Program-made: the position numbers and the translations under genes
In this document: positions 1-8,645 of the stretch, in pieces
Numbering within the stretch: the stretch's first letter is position 1
Layout of the letters: each line of letters starts with the position of its first letter
From: Cryptomeria japonica
Taxonomy: Eukaryota > Streptophyta > Pinopsida > Cupressales > Cupressaceae
Direction of reading: 5' to 3'
Assembly (NCBI RefSeq): GCF_030272615.1
Contig: NC_081405.1
Span: 612,279,920 to 612,343,919 of the forward strand
Length of the DNA stretch: 64,000 nucleotides
Notes under the pieces: model-generated
Database searches by the model: none
What the model was told of the DNA's origin: nothing
The model's input: only the letters and a program-made list of their open reading frames with translations

Positions 1-184
1 AGGAATAAAATATTGGGTCTTAAAAATAAGGCCTAATAAGGTATTCAAGTACAATGAAACCTGAAAAAGAAGAAAAACCCTATGGGAGAAAGCTCCCCTC
101 CAAATGAGGATAAAGGAAGAGGACTAGAATCCCCCCCAGAGACGATGTTATAATAAAGTGGATTGTACCCCAAGAAGATCTTGT

Positions 185-500
185 GCATGGATGAACTTTC
201 TCTCAATAAAAGATTTGGTGAAGATGTCAACAACCTACTCTAAAGATTGGAAAAATACTAAGTCAGTGATTTGACCATGAGTGAGATCCTGAATTAAATG
301 CATATGAATCTTAAAGTGTTTTGTCTACTAGTGTTGTACTTGATTCTTGCTGATTTGAATAGTACTCTTATTGCCACAATAAATGGTTGTGGTTTATTTG
401 AAGGAAATACCAAACTTAACGAGATTACCTTAAAGCTAAATAGCCTCATTGGATGTATTAATAGCTCCTCAATATTCAGCCTCTATGGAAGATAAAGCAA
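185..500 (-). pseudogene. copia RNase H, C-terminal part (decayed)
   Basis: Minus-strand translation gives an AEY-type start, then TTTIYCGNKSTIQISKN, then VDIFTKSFIERKFIH. These match the end of copia RNase H, where YCDNQS and ADIFTK are the usual motifs. The Asp of the YCDN motif reads Gly here and several stops interrupt the frame, so no enzyme could be made. It follows the RT piece at the spacing expected in an intact copia pol. Confidence 0.75.
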
Positions 501-539
501 ACAACATGTTTCTTTTGCTAGACCAACTAATAGGATCAA

Positions 540-1480
540 AACCAACTAAGGAAATATAACTGGATGTAGACTTTCAAGTCTCATGATCAATAGTCTAATA
601 TGGATTTGAATAACCAACAAACTCAACCTCTGTAACACATCTACAATGAGTCCCAAATTTGATAGTGCCCTAAAGTTAACAAAGGGTCTTCTTAAAGTTT
701 CCTTCCAATATAGCTCATTAGATTCCTTCATAAATATTTAATCCATGCTGACAACATATGGAATGTTAACTAGGCATCTAGTATGAATCAAATAAATGGG
801 ACTTCCAACAAGTCAGTGATATAAAGTAGCATCAACCAAAGGTGTGGTATCATCAGCCTCAAGTTTGACCCCAAAGAGAAAGGGAGTCATAGATGGATTG
901 CGTTCATCCATGTGAAATCAAGCAAGAAGATCAAAGGTGTACTTGGATTGAGCACGAGTAGTGCTTGTATCAAATTGTGAAATCTTAATGTCAAGGAAGT
1001 AATGCAATAAATCCAAGTCAATTATGAAAAACCTGTTATCGAGAGTTGACTTCACTACTACAATAGCATATGAAGAACTACCAATAACAATAATGAATAA
1101 TTTTATCATAAGAAGTACATATTACAAATTGAATGACATCAAGTGAAACCAAAAGCAAGAAGGAAGGAATCCATCATGGCATACAAGTCCCTAGGGGTCT
1201 GTTTGAGTTCATAAATAATTTTTATAAGTCTACACACTAAAGATGAAGCCTAAACAAACATTGGTGTTTTCTCCATGTAGATATCTTCCCCAAGGTCTCT
1301 GTAAAGAAAATAACTCTTCACATACATCTATTGCATATCCCATCCACATGTTGCGACAATAGCAAGTGTGAGTCGAATAGAACTCATCTTGGCCACGGGT
1401 GCATAGGTCTTTGTGAATTTAATGCAAACAACCTATGAAAAAACTTTTCCAACCAACTATGCCTTGTAATTATTAACCAA
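540..1480 (-). pseudogene. copia reverse transcriptase, 3' half (decayed)
   Basis: The longest open stretch (918-1109) contains LLHYFLDIKISQFD and AQSKYTFDLLA, the segment that follows the catalytic loop of copia RT. It continues through GVKLEADDTTPLVDATLY (about 795-880) into the region leading to RNase H. Where YVDDL is expected the frame reads FIIVIGSSS, so the catalytic aspartates are gone. Toward 1480 similarity fades and I cannot set the domain start. Confidence 0.75.
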
Positions 1481-1694
1481 CCCATAGATATTGCAAACTT
1501 GGTTTAATATACCACTTACATTGAACCATCTTCCTTCCCTTAAGAAGAGGAATCAAATCCCAAGTATGATTTTTAAGGAATCATATTCATCCTGCATGTC
1601 CCTATCCCACTTAGGTATGCATGATGCCTCTCAAAATGTCTATGCATCAGAGGACGAAGAAAAAGAAAGCATGTTTCCTATTTTGATAATTTGG

Positions 1695-2390
1695 TCATGT
1701 ACTTCTACCATTTGCAAGATTCCCTACCCAAGTATATGCACTATCAAGTGCTTGTCTAATCAAAAGAGGGTGAGAAGCCAATAACTTAGGTGTTGAAAAA
1801 TCATCCTCCAAAGAATGTGGTTGAGATGATGAAGGAAGGCCCCCATCACTATTATCACTATCATAATTGGAAGAAGACTCTACCTTAAAAACTAATGGGA
1901 GATGATTAGAGTTGTCATAAGAATCATTAGAATAAAGTGAATCCATAATATAAGGAGAAATGCCAAGTGTATAGTTAGTAGAAACCTCCTAAAACTTAAC
2001 ACTTCTCTCAATTAACAACTCATGTGTGGTTGGGTGGATTAAATAATATCCCTTTCCACTATCTGGATAACCTATAAAGATGCAAGGTTTGGATTGAGGA
2101 TCCATAATCTTACAATGGTGTTGAGGTTTTCATGGCATGATTAGATGTCCAAAAACTACAGATTGCAGAATTCATGTTTTCATTCATTTCCAAGATTCAA
2201 AGTGGTTGATGCCTTGAAAGGCTTTGTTAAGAACTCTATTTTGTATATAGCAAGCATTATTGATTACTTTTTCCTATTACTATGGTGTAAGACCTTTGCA
2301 GTGTATCATACAAATAGCCATCTCTTTTAGGGATCTATTCTTGCGTACTACCACACCATTCTATTAAGGAGTGTAAGGAGCTATCTATTG
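1695..2390 (-). pseudogene. copia integrase C-terminus and linker (decayed)
   Basis: The right end reads APYTP, a stop, then NGVVVRKNRSLKEMA, matching the copia integrase sequence around the catalytic Glu (PQQNGVAERKN in the family). In this copy the Glu region reads VVVRKN. Further on, PCIFIGYPDSGKGYYLIHP is the conserved C-terminal GY block. The linker at 1695-1946 is Ser/Asp-rich and links to the RT piece. The N-terminal zinc-binding part of integrase is absent, so the element is truncated near 2390-2470. Confidence 0.75.
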
Positions 2391-2470
2391 CATGTATATC
2401 CCATCTACTATGTATTTAAACTATTCAAAATTATTGTTGGTATTGATTGGAGATTCATGATTTTGTAGGG

Positions 2471-2690
2471 TTGCATATGAAGTTAGCATGGAAATATTGG
2501 TAGATGATCATAGAGACTAGAGAGACTTGGGTGAGGCTATGAGATCTCATACTTATTGGGATCAATTGTTGATATAGTTACTCTTTGGTGAGGATTTCAA
2601 CAAAAAAATTGAGCCTACACCTTGTTATGGATTTGAATCCATTGTGTCCTTGAAGAGAATATGTGTATTCATTATAAGCTCTAATTTCTT
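2471..2690. other. Junction between the copia fragment and gypsy element H
   Basis: No recognisable coding sequence on either strand and no terminal repeat. Both neighbours are cut off here: the copia piece loses its 5' half and H loses everything after the end of RT (RNase H, integrase, 3' LTR). A deletion or recombination joining two same-strand elements is the simplest reading. Confidence 0.4.
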
Positions 2691-2699
2691 GGTGTTTTA

Positions 2700-3452
2700 T
2701 GCTCATGACAATCTATCAGCCAACTGAGCTATGAATCTTCTGATAGACTGCAATTTCCCTTGTAGACTTCTTAACTATTTTAGATTTGATGGGGGAGGCA
2801 TATCCATCATAACCTTCACTTTCACTGGATCTACTTCAATGTCGTGATGAGAGATAATTTATCCTACAATTTTTCCTAATATAACCCTGAAAACACATTT
2901 CTTAGGATTGAGCCTAAGCTTATGTTGTTCCATTCTTTCAAAGATCAAAGTCAAGATACCCAGATGACTGTCTCTGGTGAGTGATTTACAAAGTAAGTCA
3001 TCTACATAACCCTACATTAGTGTATGCATGAAATCATGAAATATAGTAGTCATAGCTCTCTAATAGGTTGCTCCAGCACTTTTTAGGCCAAAGGGCATTA
3101 CATTACAACAATAGGTTCCCCATGCACATGTGAAAGTTGTTTTAGGATGATCTTCAAGAGTTATTCTAATTTTATCATATCCAAAAAATCTATCCATTAG
3201 GGACATCATTTTATAACCAATAGTCAAGTCCACAATTATATTAATGTTTGGAGAATGGAATTCGTCTTTTGGACAAGCTTTGTTTAAATCATGGAAATTA
3301 ATGCAAATTCGGATGCCCCCAATGGGTTTTCTCATTAGAACCAAGTTAGATATCCATTCTGCATAATCAATAGGCCTGATAAAGCCAACATCTAGTAATT
3401 TCTTTAACTCAACTTTCATATTTAATGCAATTTGTGGATGCATTTTTCTCAA
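2700..3452 (-). pseudogene. Element H reverse transcriptase (decayed)
   Basis: Ty3/gypsy RT. From 3452 downward it shows LKKLLDVGFIRPIDYAEW, then ICINFHDLNKACPKDEF (the family normally has D where the first N lies), then the FTCAWGTYCCNVMPFGLK segment. The YVDD catalytic box is intact at 2997-3008, followed by the LNPKKCVF segment. Stops at about 3058 and further left interrupt the frame, and the palm ends near 2700. No RNase H or integrase follows. Confidence 0.85.
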
Positions 3453-3454
3453 TT

Positions 3455-4900
3455 TCTATTTGACCAGTTTTGCATCTGATTGCAATGACAAATGATGAAG
3501 TAACAATTTTGAATCTAGCCTTGGCATATCTGCATAGGATCATGCAAAGTTGATTTGTCTCTGTAGAAAGAATGATATGAAGTTTGTCTTTTCTTATTTT
3601 GACAATGAAGCTACAAAGTGAATGACCTAAGCGTTATCTAATGTTCTCAGGTTGATTTATTCTGTCATCTCCACCAAGAGAGGAGATTTTACATGTTATG
3701 TCAGGGGTTTGTCCATTCTTGCATCCTAGGGAACCTTAGAAAGGTTTTCACCCTTAGATACGTCATTTCTTTTTTCTTTTTTCAAGTCCAGAGATGCCTT
3801 GCAGTTTTCACCAAGAGACTCATTGTTTTCATTTTTTTCAATTTCTTGATTGGAAGAAGGAGTTGATTCCCCAAACTGTGTTGATGTATCTTCATGAAAT
3901 TCAAGGAATGCTTCTATGGCTTGATCATTTTCAAAATAGTCTAAACTTGGTGGTCCTTGTTGGTCCCAATCAATAAGTTCAAGATGTATTAAGGGCATGC
4001 TATCATCAGCATTATACCAGGTCTAGTGTAGCAAAGGTAAAAGTCATGATATGGGTATTGATAGTGTCATTGTCAACATTGATTTCAATATGGTCTTCTT
4101 TAGAAGGGGAGATAGGATCCCAAAAGTCTAAAATCCAAGCTCTGTGAGAGGGTTGTTCTGGAAGGGGAGTGTTTCCATGTTTCTCTTCAATGGGTAGGTC
4201 ATCTAGATCAATGAAAATGTCATTTAGAGAATAAGAGCTAGAGGAAGAAGAATCTCCTTCCCATTCATTGGAATTAGGTTCTCTAATGTGTTCCTCAAAT
4301 GTTTTTTCATCATCAAGAGTACATCCTATTTCACATGAGGTTAACTTGGCATTGGAAGGACCAATTTGTAACGGTTTTAATCTGAGTCCTCTAGTGTGAC
4401 ATTGTTCTCTCGGTTAGATAGATTCTATAACATCTCCTTGCTTGTTTGTGCCAAGACCATTGTGTCCGTCATAACCTTTTCTCTGCATGATGGTGAATCC
4501 TTTACCATAATTTTCCACAGGAAATTGTACAAATGGAAGATCTTCCTCATCTTTGTAGAGCCACTTGGATACATCTTCTTCAATATTTTCTTCATTATGG
4601 TCTCCTCATTTTGTGAAAGTGGTAGGAGGATAAATTGAATGATGACTTTGGGTTCCTTGTGCATGAGATGTGGTTTTCCATAGGTTTTAGGAGAAGTGGG
4701 TAATTTTCCAATGTGGAATGTATATGCCATAGTGTATTCTCCACCTCCTTGATCTTTAACTTTTAGTTTTTCTTTAGACAATCTAGCCAATGTCTGACGA
4801 TCTATGTTTCTAGAAGTGTCATTGGATGACAAAGCTTCTCTATTTGCAAGTACTTGTTATTCAGAAGTTCCTTTTAGGTTAGAGCAAAATTGAAAAGGAT
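3455..4900 (-). pseudogene. Element H protease-RT linker with G-patch motif
   Basis: Acidic, low-conservation linker. Near 3945-3995 it has an LIDW motif shared with the linker of element B. At about 4420-4500 it reads GYDGHNGLGTNKQGDVIE, which fits a G-patch (aromatic, Gly-rich, GLG, QG). G-patch domains occur between protease and RT in some plant gypsy polyproteins. The 4425-4832 stretch (KLPTSPKTYGKPH) aligns with KLPTSP-type sequence at 16860-17264 in B. Several frameshifts are present. Confidence 0.65.
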
Positions 4901-5245
4901 CTAGATATCATGGAAGGGTGATATTTTTTCCATTGTAGGGGAATTTTATGCACTGGTGGTATGTAGATGGTACTTCTTTCATTGTGTGTATCCAAGAGTG
5001 ACCCAGAATCATCTTGTTGGGAAGATTAAGATCCAAGACTTGCAGTGTTATATTTTCAATGGCAGGTAAAATTCTAATAGGTAGCACAATAAGACCCTTT
5101 GAAAGACATTCTGCATCATCATATGATTTGATAGTTATCTTCATAGAGGGATCAATGTCATTTCAAAATAGCCAAGAGCTATGATAACTCTCAATGTACA
5201 AAGGTTCAGTCCTTATCCACCATCTATCAAGACTTGTCTTATAGT
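4900..5245 (-). pseudogene. Element H retropepsin-like protease (decayed)
   Basis: The active-site loop reads LIDGG, one stop, then GLNLCTL at about 5200-5225. It is followed by KITIKSYDDAECLSKGLIVLPIRI and then ILGHSWIHTMKEVPSTYHQC. The order and spacing match gypsy retropepsins of the Tat type, in which DGG replaces DTG. The stop directly after the active-site Gly shows the copy is dead. Confidence 0.8.
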
Positions 5246-5759
5246 GGTATTATGGACAAAGATTCATAGATGAAAAGGGTCATTATGATTAGGCTCGTTG
5301 TGCAGAACATCATTTTCAGTGAATGTAACTAGGTGAGAAGGAGAAATATGTCCTATTATAGCCCGAAATTAGTCTACATTTATGTCAGTGGGAACCGTAG
5401 ACTCTTGCTATGCTTTGTCAAGGACTTCTCTATGAGTGGGAGAGATGCGCAACAAATCTAGGATAGAGATCTGTGCAGGCAGTTTTTCCTAAATGATCAA
5501 GAATATTATATTGACTAGTAGCTTGTGACATAGGAGGAGCTCCTTGTAAAACAACCTTAGATCATCGGGTAGTTATCGCGCATTAAGAACTTGGATCTTT
5601 AATTCTTATAGTAGATACATGACAATCTAACATTTGGAGATGATTGACGGTATATTAATGGAAATCTTTGGTGTAGTTGACATTACCTTTTGAGTCAAAG
5701 TTAGATGTAGAGGCCTTTCCTTTATCATGATCTGGTAATGGAGTCTTATAAATGGTATG
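5246..5759 (-). pseudogene. Element H gag, C-terminal segment
   Basis: Minus-strand frames show the Gag-protease connector, including PTHREVLDKA and FRAIIGHISPSHLVTFTEND. These align with PKHKDILEQA and FQAMVGHMIGPHNLTFSEHD in B at 17630-18592. The segment stops at the B insertion and its upstream half lies at 24356 and beyond. Confidence 0.75.
5755..5759. repeat. Target-site duplication GTATG, left copy (element B)
   Basis: GTATG directly precedes the TGTATGC LTR edge at 5760 and recurs at 24351-24355 directly after the right LTR. A 5-bp duplication is normal for LTR retrotransposon integrases. Confidence 0.9.
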
Positions 5760-7232
5760 TGTATGCGGGAAAAGCGGGGCTATGAAACTCAAAATGTGAA
5801 AAATGAAGCTCCAAGAGGCTTGTCCACACCCACAGGACTTCTTGGTGCAAGCTATGGAGTCATGAAGGATTACTCAACTTCCCAAGGTTGGTTCCATGGT
5901 TCTCTATCTCACAAGGTCCCTCAAACCAATGCCTTTGCTCTCATATCACTGAGCAAAGTGGTTTAGGGATGACAAATGCAAGAATGACGGATGCTTTTGA
6001 TTGATTTTACCATGAGAATGCATCCTATCTATGCATGATTCTACAAATGCTATAAACTAGATTATAAGATGACAAGATTAGTAGTAATACTATCCTAACA
6101 TGATATACTAGTTATGTGATTTAAGCTAATGATAAAAGAAGTAGTCTAAAATGTTTATTAGATTAATTCCTATTGCAAAGAGAGACTAGATGTGTTAAAA
6201 TTGAGCATAAGTGTGATACTAAGAGCTTGCATGGATGCTAAAATGGAGAAATGAGAGCTCTATTTATAGCAAAAATAGGGCAATGGATGGCCGGGATTGA
6301 AAGAGTTAATCAAGGGTCAAGTTTGAAAGTTGATCAATCCATGTTTACAATTTTCACCAATGAAATGGTGACAAGTGGCAACATAAGGTTGGCTGAGAGG
6401 AGATGTAAGAAGCATTAAATGCTTGAGAAGACCTCATGGTTACCTTAGGGGGTAAGGGTTAAGATTAGGTTAAGGTTATCCATTGGATAAAGCTTTTACC
6501 CAAGAGGTAAACTCTTGTGCAAAGGATAAAGGAATAACCATGGTCAAAGCAATAAATGCTTGATGAGACCCTTGGGTTAGATGGAGGTTAAGTTAGTCAA
6601 AAAGTCTCTAATCATGTCACTAAGGGTTAGTTAACCATTAATGGTTTAAAGACTTTGGGGACAAATTTGTAAGAGTCCTTCCAAATTTGGGGGGATTCGA
6701 CAAGTTGGCTTGTTGAATGGATAAAGGCTTTAATGCCTTTTGAAGACTTTACTCCAAATTTGAGAATTGGCCTTCTCAAATTTAGGGAAAAGGGATAATG
6801 AATGGGTTTAGGGTTAATTGATTTGGATTAGATGAATTCTAGAAGAAATTAGGAATAGGGTTTAGTATGCAAGTGGGAGATGTAGGATTTTGCAAGTGGA
6901 TGAGGAAAATAGAATTTAATTAAAATAAAGTTAATTTATTTCAATTTGGTTGTAAATTGGGAAATTGAATAAATTAGATTTATTCAATTTGGGGTAAACT
7001 ATTTAATTAAATGTGAATTTAATTAAAAGTGGAGAGAAGGGATTTAAATGAATAAAATGATTTATCCCATTAAATGGTAAAAAGGGGTTCTAGTGAATTT
7101 AACTAAATAAATTGAGTAATTTACTTAATTAAGTAGAGGAATATGGGTGATTTAATTAAACTGGATTTAATTAAATAGAGGAATGAACATAAAATGTTCA
7201 TTTAGGAATATGGTCATTTTTGTATGTCTACA
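5760..7232 (-). repeat. Element B 3' LTR (left)
   Basis: 1,473 bp, nearly identical to 22891-24350. In element orientation it starts TGTAGACATA and ends CATACA, so the standard TG...CA ends are kept. The inner edge is set by the polypurine tract at 7233 and the outer edge by the GTATG duplication. Relative to the other LTR it has about 16 extra bases near 7160-7180. Confidence 0.93.
6261..6268 (-). promoter_or_regulatory. TATA box of B-family LTR (3' LTR copy)
   Basis: Minus strand reads GCTATAAATAGAGCTC. The same box occurs at 23394-23401 in the 5' LTR and at 50181-50188 in the diverged solo LTR, so it is conserved across the family. Confidence 0.7.
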
Positions 7233-7251
7233 TTTTGCCCCTCTTTGAAGT
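7233..7251 (-). other. Element B polypurine tract
   Basis: On the minus strand TTCAAAGAGGGGCAAAA directly precedes the 3' LTR start TGTAGACAT. Position and composition fit the plus-strand primer of reverse transcription. Confidence 0.8.
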
Positions 7252-7252
7252 G

Positions 7253-7663
7253 ACGTGTGTGCACATGTTGATTCAAAGAAAATGATGTGTCGTCATGATT
7301 TAGTTATGATCAATTTTTTATGTCATTTTGAGATATGTCATGCCCCAGTTTTGATACTTGATGCCCCAGATTTGATAGAAATGATGTTGATAATGCCCCC
7401 TCGAGAGATGAATCAAAATTTTTGAAAATTTGATTTGATTTGGATAATAGCATTTTAAATTTTGGTCTATGTGGAATGTGTTAATTTGATTCATCTCCCG
7501 ATAATGATGTTGGGTAGGTTTGCATGAGACACCACGAGCGATTTTCGCGTTCCTCTATGGAACCCTAATTTTGATTTACCCTATAAAAGGGAAAAAGTAA
7601 TTCCTTTTTGTCTTATTTGTGCTTGTTGATTTTGGAGATAGTGACATTTGGAGAGAAGTCAAC
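7253..7663 (+). promoter_or_regulatory. Internal plus-strand promoter region of the antisense gene
   Basis: A TATAAAA box lies at 7582-7588 (context CCCTATAAAAGGG), 76 bp before the ATG at 7664, which fits a plant core promoter with a 5' leader of about 50 nt. Just upstream is AACCCTAATTTT (telo-box-like, 7561) and a GC dyad GCGATTTTCGC near 7542. GATGCCCCAG-type motifs repeat near 7352 and 7370. The promoter points against the element's own transcription. Confidence 0.6.
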
Positions 7664-7822
7664 ATGTCGATTCCATATTCTACACATCGCTTCGAGCGCG
7701 TGCGGAGGTATCGTAGGCCTGCAGCGTATGGACCACCAGTAAGTCAACCTTTTTGACCCCTATTTGATTTTTGATTTTGTCATTTTTGGTCATTTTTTGA
7801 ATTTTATGCAGATTTTTATGTT

Positions 7823-8240
7823 TTAGCGCATCAGGTCAAAAGGGTAGCACATATGAAAATTTTTGTAGCGCATAGGGTTTAGCGAATAGGGTGGCATCCA
7901 AAAATTTTAGGCTAGTGCATAGTTAGGTTAGGGTAGCGTGTCGGATTAGGTTAGCGCACCGGGTGTACAGGGTAGCGCAAAGGGCAAAACGGGTAGCGCA
8001 TAGAGTAAACCTAGCGCATAGGGCTTCTAGGGGGTCGCATGGGTACGTCAAGATAGCACGTAGGTGTGACCTGGTGCATAGGGTTAAGTACGTAGCGCAT
8101 GGAGTGGGTAGATTAGCGCATAGGTGTTATTTAGCGCATAGGGTTTTTCTAGTGCATAGGGTTGATTGAGTGGTGCGTAGAGAAACCAGGTTAGCGCATG
8201 AGAAGAAGTTTAGCGCGCAAACATGATGATTTAGCGCATA
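7823..8240 (+). repeat. Dispersed TTAGCGCATAGGG motif array (intron copy)
   Basis: About twenty copies of a 9-13 bp motif with consensus TTAGCGCATAGGG lie at irregular spacing of roughly 15-30 bp. Exact TTAGCGCAT occurs at 7823, 8113, 8131, 8191 and 8231; variants are mostly CG-to-TG or CG-to-CA changes. On the minus strand it reads ATGCGCTAA. The same motif fills two arrays in the element's leader (20741-21096 and 22589-22802). Confidence 0.85.
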
Positions 8241-8516
8241 TAGAAAAATTTGTTGGTAAAGTACGATTTGTGAATGAGAAAAGTTTGTACGTTGATGTCA
8301 AGTCTACTGGGATAAGTGTATTTTTGCTAGTCTTTGTGTATGTTGTCATTGATGTGATAAGTGTGTCCAATATGAGTTTTGAGATAACTTGATTTGATTT
8401 GTGATGTTTCAAGTTGATATAGATTTGATGTGATTTTGATATGATGTGGAACTTGATTTAAATTTGTTCAAAGTTTTCAAGTTCTAGATATGAATGTGTT
8501 GGATATGAATTGTGGA

Positions 8517-8645
8517 GCTTGAGTTGTGTTACAACCTGATATGGAACTTGAGTTGTGTTCCAAGTTGATATGATTTGAAACTTGAGTTGTATTACAAGTT
8601 GATATGATTTAAAACTTGAGTTGTATTACAAGTTGATATGATTTG
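8517..8645 (+). repeat. Intronic minisatellite, about 34-bp unit
   Basis: About four tandem units of the type ACTTGAGTTGTATTACAAG followed by TTGATATGATTTGAA. A second, longer duplication (GAACTTGATTTAAATTTG followed by TTCAAAGTTTTCAAG) flanks it at about 8448 and 8670. Confidence 0.75.

Larger units (their letters stand above)
45..2470 (-). mobile_element. Degenerate Ty1/copia pol fragment
   Basis: Reading the minus strand from about 2385 to 180 gives, in the usual copia order, the end of the integrase core, the integrase C-terminal region, the linker, the reverse transcriptase and RNase H. Gag, protease and the integrase N-terminus are missing on the right. No LTR boundary could be fixed. 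Frames change often and stops are frequent, so this is an old dead copy. A G-rich tract on the minus strand at about 127-140 lies just past the pol end and may be the old polypurine tract. Confidence 0.8.
2691..5759 (-). mobile_element. Element H (old Ty3/gypsy), left fragment: RT to gag
   Basis: Minus-strand gypsy sequence in the order gag C-terminus, protease, G-patch-bearing linker, reverse transcriptase. It is colinear with element B but clearly diverged. It ends exactly at the GTATG target site of B and continues at 24356. With B and one target copy removed, the gag frame reads through the site (KTPLPDHDKGKASTS, against KNPLPNYNKDGASTS in B), which proves that both sides were one element. 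Confidence 0.9.

Noticed and set aside
7823-8240. CRISPR-like look of the short-motif array
   Set aside because: Motif is 9-13 bp, spacing is irregular, no unique spacers of constant length, and the setting is a plant retrotransposon.
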